Positions 12,662 through 24,965 of a stretch of DNA of 64,000 nt are shown piece after piece. The notes under the pieces were generated by a model, which was not told where the DNA came from, ran no database searches, and saw nothing but the letters and a program-made list of their open reading frames with translations. Numbering within the stretch: position 1 is the first letter of the stretch; each line of letters opens with the position of its first letter. Location: contig JAOCPU010000015.1 in assembly GCA_035772785.1 (NCBI GenBank), positions 434,001 through 498,000 on the forward strand. The letters are read 5' to 3'. A program made the translations under genes and the position numbers. Source of the stretch: Phlebiopsis flavidoalba. Its lineage: Eukaryota; Basidiomycota; Agaricomycetes; Polyporales; Phanerochaetaceae.

Positions 12662-14865
12662 CTATATCCCTCTGATACTTGGGCTGGATCTTGCCGCTTC
12701 ACTACCAAAATAGGGAGGAGTACGGTATGCACCGAAGTGTGGTAGCGGTGACGAAGAAACGCGGGATGTGTAGTAAACGAGACGTTTTGGTGCGAGGTCC
12801 AGTTGCGACAACACCTCCCAATCCCTATCGTCGAGCATTCGGCCAACCGTGATTTTCTCCAGTGCAAGCATCTCACTTTGCACTATTCTGCACCTAGGAC
12901 TATCATAATGATAGAGTTCTTGGACCTGTCCCGGTCGACACCCACCCAGCATCGATATACCCTCCGATGCCGGCCAGAGTGAACTCTTCGTCGCTCCTGA
13001 CTCCATGTCTACAGACATCGTGAAGCCGAATGTCTTGTAGCCCTCATCCGTGTGTTACCGTTATCTGCGCCTTGTCGGAGTCGACACGACACCTCGGTGT
13101 AGAACGTGTGCCACTTGATAATCGAGGTGCGATTCATCACCGCCCGTGATGACCTGATTTGAATGAGGGCAACTTTCCGTCTGACGCGCTGGCGGCCCAC
13201 AGCATGTCGTCGTCGCGGTAGGCCATGGTGGAAAATGGGGCACGGATAGGGTACTTTCATGACGGATGTCCATGACGGCCACCAGCTAACGATGATTGTT
13301 GCGTGCGACTGTGGGGTCTATTGCACGAGGATATGGCCAGCAAGTGAGGAGGAGTTGGAGGCTACTCTTGGGTAGCGTGACAATCAAGTCATCCCATGCG
13401 TCCCCTCCACTGAGTCATAATCCTCCGAATACGGACGACAGAAGTCGTGCAGGAGGAGATAGGAGAGCGCCGCGATCTGGTCGTACGGCTTCTTGTCTGC
13501 GTAGCCCGGCCGACTGCGGAACAAACTCCAGAAGATCGAGGAGGGAACAAGTCGTGTTTTTGATCATAGCAAGTGTGGTGTCCAGCTGCTCCATGATTAT
13601 TTGGCACCCATGGAAGAAACGCCTTCGAGTTACTCATGGTCAGACCGACCGGGCCGGTATCCAGTCACAAGCAAGCCGGCCTCCTGCGCCGTCCACGATT
13701 CGGTGGAGCCAATGGACAGGGCGACTCCAATTCTGAGCGTCGCAGACTGAAAGGTTGGCCGAGCCCGTTTGAAGTAGGTGACAATTGTCTGGTAATCGTC
13801 ATGGTCCGGTAGACATACCCCAGCGCCGGCACATCGTGCGCCCATTCGTCCCCTACGCTTTCCCTGATTCTCTCCCATTAATTTGTCGTAGACAGAGCAC
13901 GTCTAAAAAAACGACGTTTTCCGCGCCCATGTTTAGCAGCTCGATGCGAATATGATCGAGCGTTGTCGTCTTTGGGATTGGTACAGGCCATTCGGTGAAT
14001 TAATATTAGGCCAAGTGACATGATTGAGTGACGATCCTTAGTCGCGCACCCAGCTGTGCGACCACAGGCCCATATGTTTCTTTGCAATGACCGGCGGTTT
14101 TCTGGGGTCATATAGCCCGTCCTCTGTAATGGAACGAACTCGATTGCTGAGTACAGATCCCATATGCGGCGAGGGGGACTCCGGATAGAGCCAGTACTGC
14201 GGCGTCGGATGAGAAGGAGAGTTGACGTGACTTGAGGGGTTATGGCCGCAGTGGGACCGACAGTTTCGGCATTCTGGAGGTCTCCGCTAAAAGGCTCCCT
14301 GCATCGGCCGAGAAACGCGCCTATGCCATCCCAAAATCGTATTTCAGGTTTAAAAACAGAACTCCATCAAACCTCTTCGCTCGTCGTCGTCAAACGGAGT
14401 ACAACGACAACCTAGGATGCTGTTCGATCTCGATGTGAAGGGTTTTGGCAGTAAACTGTGTGGGGAGGGTCGGTCTGCGATCTCTACGGGAATGGCGCGC
14501 GAGCTACGTGTATCTGCTGCAGGGGAATTGAATGCGGAACAGGAGAGCTTGGGCGCCAAACGTGAATGGTAGGAAATTGAGCGGACGTTGTCCTGGACCG
14601 GTGTACTGACTCCCTCTGAAGCTGTTTCAGCGAAGTGGAAGGATGTTACACTGAGACGATTTCGACAGACCCTCTTTTTCTTGGAAGCATCATCGTCCAC
14701 AGTCTCGTGCGTCTCTTTTTACGACGTATTGTTTATCTTTCATTCGTGTCTTCTCGGGGGTCATAGTTCCAATGGCGAATGTCGACAGGGAAAATAGAGG
14801 TGTCCATTCTGGGATACTTCAGGATCTGTCTGCCCATTCGAACGGAGGAATGAGTCAAAAGACAT
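12662..14865 (-). pseudogene. HET-like protein gene, array copy 1 (frameshifted)
   Basis: The putative start is the ATG at 14865-14863, followed by MSFDSFLRSNGQTDP, the same N-terminus as the other copies. Recognisable pieces follow in order: a second-exon segment at 14350-14700, the SHSWV-like region near 14050, the GAEYVFLDVLCLRQ position near 13880-13930 (damaged), STESWTAQEAGL (about 13690), YSEEYDS near 13430, and the C-terminal MLALEKITVGRML (about 12850). HET domains (PF06985) are known from fungal allorecognition; the role of this mushroom branch is unknown. Several one-base indels break the frame, and the usual terminal TGA is not preserved. It is the leftmost copy and lies tail-to-tail with block d1. 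Confidence 0.7.
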
Positions 14866-15884
14866 GGTGTTAGCGGTAGGGAGGGACAAGAGAGGCTCCC
14901 CCACTGTGAGAGTGGTGCAGGAGGAGAGAAAGCTCACCAGCTCCTGACTGATACCTCGTGCGCTTCGCCGGAAGCAGTTCCAGTCGCACTCCTCTATACA
15001 TCTGGACCGAAGGCAAGGATGGGAGTATCATTCGAACTTAGGTTCGGCTGTGACAGTGTTGCTGACGCTCACCACGTTACGAGCATTATATGTGCATTGA
15101 AATCAGGCTTTCCCTACATTTAACCGAACTTCAAAGTCGCAGAGTCAAGTCGGGGGAGACAATATTTTCCAAAGCCAGAGGGTCGAGGTGGCCCTACCGT
15201 CCGCGTCGTGCATGGTAAGGTCGACCTGTAGTAGCCGCCAGAAAACTAATGCCGGCTAAAGAATGGTTGAACAGGGCTGTATGCGTGGAGAGAATGGTGC
15301 AGCAGGAACGCAATATATACCATCCATGGGTGTGTACGCGTATCATATGGGGAAGCCCAGTGGTAACCACGTTCTGGTACTTGAGTAGTTTCTTAGCGTC
15401 GTGGTGGTAGGAAGAACAAATCCAGGCGCTTACCTCAACTCAGCTTTGACCCCGACCGTCATGTTTGCCAGTCAGCGTAAGTCTTGGGGCTCGCCGCAAA
15501 CATCAATCTACTACTAATGAGGCTCATAGTCCAAGGTGGTCCAGGGAGAAAGTCAGGAGAGCTCCTATCTATAGAACTAAAACAGGTCAGGAGTCTTCAA
15601 TTTTGAAGTCGCTCAGTATCTCTGCCATTATAACCGTCATTGAGTCATCCAAGACAATCCATGTCCCCCTCACATCGGAACATTGTACGCTGTATAGGTT
15701 CTTCCTCAAGCACTCGAACTCCAACCTTTGTGTCAGCCGCAATGGCCTCCACATGCGTGCCATAGATGGGTCTCCACCCCAGATGTTTGTTCCCTCCGCT
15801 CGTGCAAATCTTTGATGACAAGCTGGTCTAGATATATTTTATAAAACACTTAGTATTCGCGCGCTCGTCGTTTCAACTTAGAGG
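14866..15884. other. HET copy 1 upstream region with a possible minus-strand exon
   Basis: The first 80 bp match the conserved leader of the HET copies (GAGAGTGGTGCAGGAGGAGAG type). The TTACGTCA site and leader block seen in other units were not found. Minus-strand frames at about 15600-15815 read as protein (GTWIVLDDSMTVIMAEILSDF, or in the next frame AIAADTKVGVRVLEEEPIQ), but no family is recognisable and the two frames compete. This may be a remnant of a different gene inserted between units. Confidence 0.3.
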
Positions 15885-16110
15885 GTGAGTGTCGTGCGAC
15901 CTCTCACATGGCGTGTAACTATGCGGTTTCCCTCATTTAGTCTACACAGGCATTTGGTGCGTTCGAGAAGCGCACGTCTTCAAGACGGGTTACCTGTTGG
16001 TGCGACTGGGGAGAAGGAGTCACATGTAGGACCTGGAAGAACCGCTGGAGAGGACTCGGAGGAAGAAAAGACAGTATTTATTCAATGGGCCGCGGAAGAC
16101 GGTGAGTGAA
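15885..16110 (+). pseudogene. VIT-domain fragment of plus-strand partner, copy 0
   Basis: The sequence around GTGCGTTCGAGAAGCGCACGTC (15957-15978) aligns with the VIT exon of the complete VIT/VWA gene at 58.5 kb. VIT proteins there read AVCAFEMR followed by a short linker and a V-G-(V/A)-x-(K)-E-K motif; here the corresponding pieces are VRSRSARLQDG in a shifted frame and VGATGEKE. The exon ends QWAAEDGE before a GTGAGT donor (16104), the same exon end as in copies at 21.26, 31.79 and 37.56 kb. No N-terminal exon and no VWA part could be found next to it, so the copy appears truncated. Confidence 0.55.
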
Positions 16111-16252
16111 CATGGTCGCGAGGATCGAAATTGAGCATTTGTCCTCAATCGCTTTCATTCAGTCATACGTCGGAAGCTAGGAAGTCACTACCACTACCTA
16201 TCACTGTGCGTACCGCATCTTTAGATAGTGAGACCTGACCATGCCGAACTGT

Positions 16253-16735
16253 CTAACAAGCACACCTCAGATCTCCTGCGCATGGATGGCAATATGTGAG
16301 GTGGGGTCCGTCCTGTTTGTCGCTCACAGCTTGACGTGCAGGCGACGACTGAGATGGGGATAGGCCCAACTCGTTCAAAGTTTTGTGCAGTCTCGTATAA
16401 TAGATGCGCGAGGGACGAGTCTCCCGTAGTTTCGCAGGGATAAAGGACACGCTGGCTCTCCAGTACTTTGGAACTCTCGCCACGGTACTTGTGGCGCCCA
16501 TGTAGGCTATCGGCTGCTCAACGAAGGCTATCATTCGCAGGTCTGGACGCATATTGTGTGCATTGTACACATCCAGCATGATGAGTTGGCCGCCGGTAGT
16601 CTCGTTCAGCGCAAGTAACGCCTTGGAATTTACTTCTTCGCTGACCATAGAAATTGGCACATTCCTCAGACAGGTTGCTGCATTTCTCGTCGTACTCGAA
16701 GTCTTCACGATGACCAGATTCGCGTCACGTAGCAT
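16253..16735 (-). CDS. Unassigned 160-residue open frame between units
   Basis: An uninterrupted minus-strand frame from ATG 16735 to a stop at 16253 is one of the longest clean frames in the array, where almost everything else is frameshifted. It begins MLRDANLVIVKTSSTTRNAA and has a mixed, protein-like composition without low complexity. I recognise no domain. It directly abuts tail block d2 on its 5' side. It could be a real small gene, a retained exon, or the accidental antisense of decayed DNA. The plus strand opposite is also open for 117 codons (16554-16907), which weakens the case. Confidence 0.3.
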   Translation of the reverse strand: MLRDANLVIVKTSSTTRNAATCLRNVPISMVSEEVNSKALLALNETTGGQLIMLDVYNAHNMRPDLRMIAFVEQPIAYMGATSTVARVPKYWRASVSFIPAKLRETRPSRIYYTRLHKTLNELGLSPSQSSPARQAVSDKQDGPHLTYCHPCAGDLRCAC

Positions 16736-16739
16736 ACCC

Positions 16740-17100
16740 GCGGCGTCCTCCTCGCGAACAACTGCAGCGAGATCGCCTCCTCATCCGACGTCCCCGGTGC
16801 GGGGTTCCAGGACCCCTCGCAGCCGCCGTGCATCGGCGGGTACGAACGGAGCGCGTCGGTCTCGTGCGACTCGAACGGCGCGTGAGTTTCATTTGCTTTT
16901 GGTATGAATGGTGGCTGATGTCAGCGGTGGAGCCCGACGGGCGCGGTGGATACTCAGATCAACTGCATTGTGCGTGCTCGCATAATACGGGCGGGAGGTG
17001 TAGTGTTGCGCTGAATGTTATTGCGTGCTGTGATAGGGCATAGTTCCGGCCAATGTTATTATATTTTTACTCTACTTTAATCTTATGCTATAGTACAGTC
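16740..17100 (+). repeat. Array tail block (copy d2)
   Basis: This is the cleanest copy of the tail block. TCCGACGTCCCCGGTGCGG, GACCCCTCGCAGCCGCCGTG and CGGCGGGTACGAACGG are followed by TTGCGTGCTGTGATAGGGC and an AT-rich stretch (TTATATTTTTACTC). In one plus frame it encodes GFQDPSQPPCIGGYER and then a stop. Only about 50 bp separate it from the stop codon of the converging HET copy 2, so it probably holds the shared 3' region of both genes. Confidence 0.6.
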
Positions 17101-17146
17101 TTGTATCTCTGCTACCGTTTTTTCAAGATGGACTACTTGTATCGTA

Positions 17147-19386
17147 TCAGGAAAGCGTGGAAGCGGTAACGAAGAAACACGGTATGTGTAGTAAACATGA
17201 CGCCTTTTCGATGAGGCCCAACTTGAGAAGTTCCTCCCTATCCCCAGGGTCAAGCATTCTGCCGACCGTGATCTTCTCCAGCGCAAGCATCCGTCCCGAC
17301 TTGATTGACTTGACTACACCGTAATCGCCGTCAATGGGAAATCGGAACTCTTTGACCTGTCCGGCCCGACAGACCACCACCAGTATGTCCAATCACCTAC
17401 ACTAGCTAGAGTAAACTCTTCGTCCCCTGATTCCACTTTGACAGGCATGGTGAAGTTGAAAGTCGTGTAACCCCTCATCCGTAAGTACCGCTTTTGCCCT
17501 TGGTCGGAGTGAACGCGACACTTCGGTAGAACGTGTGTGTGTAATACATGGGGTAGAGTCTATGTATACTCGTGATCAGGATTAAGTGTTTCATCGCGCG
17601 CCCAGCTCCGTGGGGTGTGGGGTGCAGATAACGCTTCCTGCGGAATGGGATGCGTCATTAATGATCGCCATGTCGGCCACCATCTACAGTCGTCACGGCG
17701 GATCGTTGAGGCTTGTATTGCACGAGGATAGGGCCATCGCACGAGAAGGTACGTCAGGTTGTCATCATGTAGCGTGACGACCAGGTCATCCCATGCATCC
17801 TCCGCGTGGGAGTCGTATTCTTCTGAATATGGGGCGACAACGCCCGGACCCATCGGGCAGGAGATATGAGAGTGCGGAAACCTGGTCGTACGGTTTTCTT
17901 GTCTGCGTAGCCTGGTCGATTTCGGAACATCTCCAGAAGAAGACCGAGGGAGGGTAAGTTATCTGTGGTCACGGCAAGTGTGGCATCCAGCCGCTTCATG
18001 AACTCGGCACCCGCTGACGAGGACACCTTTGATCGTTGCAGTAAGGCCACCCGGGAGCCAGTTCAAGCCGGCCTCTTGTACCGTCCACGAGCGGTTGAGC
18101 CAATGGAAGGGAGAGTCCATCTCAGAGCGCCGCAGGCTGAAAGGCAGGCCAAGCCCACTGAAGTAGGTGACAACGGTCTGGTACGGGTCATGGCGGTAGA
18201 CCCAGCCCAGTGCCGGCACATCTTGAGCCCATTCGGCCCTACGTTGTTCTTGATTTTGTCCATTATCTTGTCGCAAGCAGAGCACGTCAAGAAAGACGTA
18301 TTCTGCGCCCATGTTAAGCAGCTCGATACGGATGTGATCAAGCGTTGTCGTCTTTGGGATTGGAACAGGCCATTCGCCACAGTTGATAGGTGTGATGACT
18401 GAATGGCGATGCCGTGTTCCGCGACCCAGCTATGCGACACGGCCCATATCTTGCACTCATTACGGGAGACACCCAGCCAGTCTCTGTATGGAACCACCCT
18501 ATTGGCATGGAGATCCCTATACGCGACGAGGGAGATCCTCAAGCATGGCAGTTGTTGGGTCCACGGCATGAACAACGTATCGGTGAGGGTGGGGGACAAT
18601 TCGGGTAAGAATTCTTGAGGGAGTTTTTGCTGTAAGGATGGAGGCATCTAGATACGGCGCTAGGCCATGCCAAAGTCATATTCCTCCTTCAAACAAAACT
18701 CCATCACCCTCTCCGCTCCATCGTCGAATGAAACACAAGTGTCCAAGAATGCGGTCGATCTCAAGGTGAAGGCTTTCGGCGGTGAACTGCGTGGAGGGTC
18801 GGTCTGCTAGCTTCGCAGAGAATGGCGGACCTGCTGCGGTGAATCCGCTGCAGGGGAATTGAGTGCGGGCTGGAGGAGCTCGTCGGGCGCAGAGTGAACA
18901 GAGAAGAACATGGCCTTGCTATGCTGTGTGTCGGGGGTAAATGAGTTTTTTCTGAAGCTGATATCAGCAAGGCGAGAACAGGGAAAACGCTTCGCTGCTC
19001 TATGACGCGGGCACACATCCTTCGTTTTTGCAGTATCTTTGGTAGCTGTGGCGGGCTTCCTCTGTAACCCCTACGACGAGTCTGAGTACGCGGAGGCTGC
19101 TGTTAGAACGTGAGAAGACTGTCTCTGCGAGCAGTCACGCTCAAGAGGCGCAACATACCTCTGCTCTTGAAGCACTTCATCGCCCACAGCTTTGTCCGTC
19201 TCTCCTCAACGAGCCGGTGCCGAGTGTCATAATACACCATATATGGGTGCTAGCATTTGTCCCAATCGCGGATATCGGCAGAGGTGATATTTCGTGCTTC
19301 TGAATAGACCATCCCTGTAGGAAAGGAGATGTCAATTTTTGACCCGCCCGTGGGGTGGAACGGAGAAAATTGTCAAAAGTAGACAT
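17147..19386 (-). pseudogene. HET-like protein gene, array copy 2 (best-preserved HET core)
   Basis: Start ATG at 19386 gives MSTFDNFLRS; the first exon ends near 19165 at a GTATG donor. The second-exon region (18700-18900) leads into the motif (E)YDFGMA (about 18670). IWAVSHSWVAEHG lies at about 18415-18455. A clean 117-codon frame (18312-17959) contains GAEYVFLDVLCLRQDNG, WVYRHDPYQTVVTYFSG and NRSWTVQEAGLNWLPGG, the three conserved blocks of HET proteins (acidic-cysteine block, Tyr-rich block and W-x-x-Q-E). The C-terminus carries MLALEKITVGRML (about 17270) and ends FFVTASTLS at TGA 17147. About 650 residues would be expected if the frame were continuous. A frame change near 18060 and others elsewhere break it in this sequence. 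The transcript would diverge from partner copy 1. Confidence 0.8.
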
Positions 19387-19873
19387 GCTGTCGACAGCGA
19401 AGAAAGAGCTCAACCGCACTGCGAGGGACTCGGGAGGCGTATCGCTCTGGCTGGCTACCATACCAATGCCTCGGGGCTTCTCCATGTCCACAGCGTCTTC
19501 GCGGTGTTTTGATACAAGGCTCTGCGCAAAGGCTCTGCTACTCTGATCACTGCGATAGTTCAAAGAGCCAAGGTTATGGTGGTCGATGGTGGCGTCATTC
19601 AGGCGTCTACAAGCGTCTTGTAGCTCTCATCTGACAATGGGGGGCGACGATATGGGACGACGCATCGAACGCGCAAGACGGATGTACCGTGCGTTCACAA
19701 TGGCCCCACACTGCCTGGCCTGCATGTTGATTGCGATGGGATACAGCCGGGCGTTAACCTTGCAGTCGATCAAAGCAGCGGTGAAGGGAGTCGAAGGACC
19801 CAACATGCGTCGTCGCGACGTCACTCGAAGAGCGCTATCCTCGCTTGCGATCCCCACCTGCGCTGCCTAACCA
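19387..19873 (+). promoter_or_regulatory. Divergent intergenic region between HET2 and partner copy 1
   Basis: It contains the conserved leader block CGCATCGAACGCGCAAGACGGATG (19661-19684), which also lies upstream of partner copies 2-5. No full TTACGTCA site is seen here, although GCGACGTCACTC occurs at 19815-19826. Placement between two gene starts pointing away from each other suggests a shared promoter; this is inferred from position and conservation. Confidence 0.5.
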
Positions 19874-21850
19874 GATGTCTTCCGCCCAGTCCCCGCTTCA
19901 TTGTGCACTTTGCGATACAGTGCTTTTGGTGGCATCTATATGTATCTAGTCAAGGTACGCGTGCTCTACCAGACTCTCAGAGTACTAAGTTACTGAACGT
20001 TCACCTAGGTGCATTTTGCAGGAATACACAACGCTGGTGTACAAGATCCGAGCCGCATACAGCCATTTGACGAACTCAGGTTGCACTGGATTTGAGAGGA
20101 AACTGTACGCCGAGGGCATACTTCTCCTGGCCTCCAGACGGCATCTCGATTCTTCTGATTCCTGAAGGCCAACGTCGCAGCTCTGTACTCCGAAGGTGCG
20201 TTTCTGCTTTAAGTTCTTGAGACTAAATCACTCACTCGGACACACAAAGGGCTGAACACGGCGGCGGAAACTCCACTCCTACAGTTAAACCCACATCAGA
20301 CTTAACCGCCCTCTCGGGCGCACCGTGTACGGCAAGACCGCGTGTGTCACCGCAAAGCTGTACGCGGCAGACGTGATTCCACTCAGTGCATCGAACTTGC
20401 GCGGGTAGGACTGAACTTCCGCGGGCGGGTGCGTTTCTCAGGACAGGAAACTAGACCATACGTCCGTGGTAGTGACACATCGGGCAGCATGGACGACAGA
20501 TTGGCACCACCATATCTTGTGCCGCCCGTGCACGGGAAAGTCAGACAGGTCGATGATTTTTCCTCAGCTGGGTGCAACCACTTAATCGGAAATAAAATAA
20601 GCCTACGGCTGACTACATATGCGCGCGGGAGTGGTGAGCCGTACTATACTGGTTTTAGGATGTTTTCTGCATACTAAGGAGTGCGCAGTATCGCTTCTTT
20701 CAATTCTCCGGGATTCTGTTTCGACGGTTTCGGACCAACGCAACGTAGCATCACTGATATATGTCGGTGATCTCACCACCATCGCAAGTCGCAATTCATA
20801 ATACCACACTTGTTCAGCCGCATCTGGCCCCCGACTCTTCAGTGGACGCTGTGCAAGCGTGTACTCTACGTCGGATGGAAGGCAGAGGCTCGCGCCGTCG
20901 TTGGTAGAATCTGGACAGTGGGCGCCACGATCTCTCATCACGAATAGCCATGTTGACGGTATGCCGCCAGCCAGCTTCGGGCGGGGTAAACGTGGGTTCA
21001 AAATTTTCTTAGCAGCTGGCAATCCCTAAGCATAGGCTTTTTCGTGCTTGATACGTTGTTCGCCTGCTCCCACTTGCAACAGGCAAAGGTTGTGGCGTTC
21101 GAGAAGCGTGCGGTCTTGCAAATACGGTAATCGTGTGTGGTTCGGCCGCAGCCGCAAGAAAGTGAACATCTACGAATCAGCGTAAATTGAACACAGCGGC
21201 GATCAGACGACAGATGCGAAAGATAGTCCTCACGGACTCCAATGGGCCACGGACGAGATGGTCTGGGTCAACATTATCTAGATACCAAACTAAACATTGA
21301 ATTCTAGTCTTTTCTTTGTTCAGTCTTCGCTAGTTTTCGTCGGGACCTATACAAGTAAATGAGTATATCACTACAGATATCTCGGTACCTGTTGTTGTTT
21401 CTGGATTCAAACAGTGGCGTGTTGGACCTTATGGACCATGCATGCAAACTGCATATCTCGCCTCCAGATCCCGAGCGCACTGTAGCCCATGGTGTTCATT
21501 GAGACAACCTTTCCACCGTATATTGGGAGTGGCCTTGTCTTCCTATTCGGAGACTACACGGCTCGGTTTATCGCTCACCGTGCCAAATGCGCGGAAGCAG
21601 TTCGAGACGGTGGTCAAGCCCATCAGCCAGTCATCCGCCGTGTAATTACCGGGACCAAACGTTCGCACAGACTTCGGGCTGTGGCGACTGCTCTCGGTGC
21701 TCATGGTCAGACTATTTTTTTGGCGAACTGATGCGTCCTAAATTGAAGTCGATAGACTGGACGTCCGCTCGGATAATTCACAGAGAAAGATCCAGGAGAT
21801 TTGCGCCTCCCGCAATGCAAACTGGCCCTTGTATCCCACAGAACTTTCTC
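19874..21850 (+). pseudogene. VIT/VWA-related partner gene, copy 1 (truncated, frameshifted)
   Basis: The putative start ATGTCTTCCGCCCAG at about 19874 matches the start of copies 2 and 4. Exon 1 ends near CTAGTCAAG|GTACGCG (about 19953), and the next exon begins after GCAG near 20023 (EYTTLVYKIRAAYSHL). An unrecognised segment follows (20260-20640). The VIT part covers 20820-21265 (hydrophobic strand, then the exon with TTCGAGAAGCG). The next exon reads VLDLMDHACKLHISPPD (about 21420-21475), matching VLDLMDGDMR of the complete gene, and continues through DYTARFIAHRAKC. The VWA domain and tail block d were not found, so it stops inside VIT. Confidence 0.6.
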
Positions 21851-21972
21851 TGTTGATACGCTATACTTAGTCTTACTTGATATCCGGCGCTACGATAAGC
21901 CAACACACTATCCCTAGTGCTTACGCTACCTCTTAAAAACCTCGAGACGTTAATTGGCCTCCTAGGCCGTGC

Positions 21973-24137
21973 TCATGCTACAGTACGCGCCCAAAACGCC
22001 CTGGGAGCGGTGACAAAGAAAAAGCCATAGTATGTGTAAATAAACTCACGCGGTTTGTTCGTCTCAGCATGACAAATTGCCAAGAGTCTTTGACCTATCG
22101 CTGTGGTCGAACATCCTAGCCAACTGTAATGCTTCTCCAGTGCATAGCAATCTCGCTCCATTGTTTCTGGCCATCTTGATCGTAATGCAAAGAGCGGCTG
22201 GATTGACCCGGCCCGACATATAACCCAGCATTCAAAACTTTGCGTTGCGAGACCAACCAAGGTAAATTCTTCGTCTCGCCTGTTTCCATGTTTGCAAAAC
22301 ATGGTGAAGCACGAACATTCTCGTGACCCTCGTCTGTTCGTTCATCATTTGTCCTTTGGCAAGAGTCAACGACACGACACCCATGTAGAACGTATGCGGA
22401 GTGATAATCCTGAGTGGGTGTCGTTGCCAGGGCCGATGGATGCCCGTGCCGTAATAGCCGGGCAATGTTTTTTTATTCCATCAACGTAGCAGGGCGATCC
22501 GCATGGAACTTTCGTGGTCGGCATATCCGCCACAGACGGAGGCGGGGCATGGCTAGTGTGAGGCTCAACAGCGATGTCCATTGATGGCCACCAGCTCCGT
22601 CTATCGCCTTCGTCAAATAGTCGTCGGGCGGTAGGGGGGGCAGTGTGAGCAAGTACAGTAGGTCCGGCCCACAAAGCATGACCACCAGATCATTCCATGC
22701 CGCCTCCACGGTGTCATACTCCTCCGAGTACTGACGGCACATGTGGTACGGGAGAAGGTAGGAGAGGCGGCGACCTGGGTCGTACGGTTTTCTTATATGC
22801 GTTAGCCTGGTGCGACGACCACTGAGCACATCAAGGAGACTGGCGAGGGATGGATTCTCGACTGCCGTCACAGCGAGTGGTGGCATTTAACTGCTTCATG
22901 AAGTCGGCACCATGGAAGAGATGTCCCTTCCAACGTCTGTGGTCAGGCACGCCGGGAGCCAGTTCACGGCGGTCTGCTTGTATAGTCCAAGCTCGCGCTT
23001 CGAGCCAATGGAAGGAAGACTCCACTTCAAACGGAACGCTGCAGACTGCAGAGGTTAGACCGAGCCCATTGAAGTAGGTAAGCCGACGTCTGGTACCGGT
23101 CATGGCGGTAGACATGCACCCAGCGAGGCACATCGTAGCCCCCATTCGTCCCGTACGCTGCCGCTGATTTTTTCCATCATCCTGTCGTAAGCAGAGGACA
23201 TCACAGAAAGACGTACTCCGCGCCCATGTTAAGCAGCTCGATACGGACATGGTCGAGGGTCGTCGTTTTAGGCACTGGAACAGGCCACTTTCCGCCATTG
23301 ATAGGCGTGACAATTAGGGTGACGGTCCTCGTCGCGGACCCAGCTGTGCGACACGGCCCATACGTTCCGTGCAATAGTATTGGGCATTGGTTGGCCAAAC
23401 CATGGATCTCGGTATGGAACCACCCGGTTACTGTAGATGTCCCACACGCGGCGAGGAGGGTTGTGGGTATCAGCTATTGGCGTTTCATGACCGTCTCGGT
23501 ATGCTGGGGTCGCATAAACGGCGGATATAACGATGAAATCCCATCGGGAAGGTCATCAGGGCAGGGGGGCCATCGGCGGCGGGAACTAGCGTACGCCATG
23601 CCAAAATCGTATCTCCGCTCCAGGATTCTCTCCATCAATTTCTTGCTATGGAGAACGAAACAGAGGTGCGCAGGATGTCGTTGATTTCAGTGAGAAGGGC
23701 TTTCGGCGGTGAATCTGCGTGGAAGGTCGTCCGCTAAACTCTATAGGAATGGCGTATGAGCTGCGGTGAAATTGCTGCAGGGGAACCGCGTATGGGGCAG
23801 GAGATCCGGGCGCAGAGTGTACAGAGGTGAAGTTTTGGTGTTCCCGCCCTGGTCCGCTGTACTGAGTACAGCGAAGCTGGTGTCAGAAAGATGAGAGAAC
23901 TTGTTGTTGAGCCAAAAATATGTGACATACCTCTCGTGCTTGAAGCATCATCGCCCACAGCGTTGTTCGTCGCTCTGCGACTAGTCAGAGAGGTCCAGAG
24001 TTCGCTCGTCCTGGATGCCACTGCTGATATCCCCGCGCCAGTCGCGGATGTCCGCAGGAGAAATTGAGGCCCCCTTGTCAACTGGATACCAGGGCCTATC
24101 TTGCCATTGGAACACAAAGAAATGAGTCAAAAGACAT
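21973..24137 (-). pseudogene. HET-like protein gene, array copy 3 (frameshifted)
   Basis: Start ATG at 24137. Exon 1 encodes MSFDSFL..., an ISPADIRDW-like block disturbed by indels, and ends LWAMMLQAR at the donor near 23935. Clean pieces of the HET region are TTTLDHVRIELLNMGAEYVFL (23201-23290), a damaged LCLRQDDGKNQ (about 23185), and ARAWTIQA (about 22985). PYSEEYD-type sequence is at about 22720. The C-terminal KITVGRML block is degraded (about 22120) and the terminal stop is not the one used in copies 2, 4, 6 and 7. No tail block lies next to its 3' end, unlike most copies. Confidence 0.7.
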
Positions 24138-24965
24138 GGTTTTAGGAGCAATAAGGAGGGTTACCCGCTGTGGAGATGAAGGGTGGACGGAAGAAGGCTT
24201 ATGACCCTCCTACGGCTGGTGCCTCGTGTTTTCCCGTTCGGCTGCGGGAGCGATTGCATGCCTCCGAATATCTACGTGCATAAGGGACTATGCTTCATTA
24301 AGATGGCAGAATAATGAACCTAAGGTTATATCAAAAGCTGAAGTGCTCACCATGCACATACGGTGGCGTATCAGGCTTGCACACGCTGGACAGAACTCAA
24401 AAACTTCAAGCACCTTCCACGTAGTATCCCATATGCGCTAAAATGAACAGTGGAGGACACGAACCCACCTGGAGATACTCTGTGTGCGCTGCAGCACAGC
24501 TTGAAGAGCATCACGACTTGCTCAACACTTGCAGAGCACTCATTCTGACTCGTCGCCCCACTATGGCAACAGATGTGACGGTCTTGTGTGAAACAGCCTG
24601 ATATAGCAAATGCAGTGCTTGGAGTCAGCGAACCTCGAAGAAGACGCGATGAATCATGGCATCTGCGTGAGGGTAGGAGGACTGCAGAGGACTACAATGT
24701 TATCGTCCGTGCAGCGTTACCGAGCATGCGTTACGTCACGCGTCACCCCTCGTCACCTACACCCTCTCGCGGGCGTAAGCGCCTGCCTCTTGCACTCGAC
24801 GCATCAAAACGCGCAAGACGGACGGATCGTGCGTACACAATCCAGCTACCTAGGAAAACTCTACTGATTTCAATGGAACGTATCCAGGTCAATTCTGCTG
24901 TAATCAAAGCGATCATAGGAGAGAAGACCCGGCGTGCTTGCGCTGTTCCACTGCGCTGCTGACCC
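24138..24965 (+). promoter_or_regulatory. Divergent promoter region with TTACGTCA site (HET3 / partner copy 2)
   Basis: TTACGTCA, a perfect half of the ATF/CREB-type bZIP site, lies at 24731-24738 within GCGTTACGTCACGCGTCAC. About 65 bp downstream is the leader block GCATCAAAACGCGCAAGACGG (from 24802). The same order and spacing recur at 36.13-36.25 kb and 41.29-41.41 kb, and with one extra base at 30.67-30.78 kb. The bZIP assignment rests on the motif alone. Confidence 0.6.
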
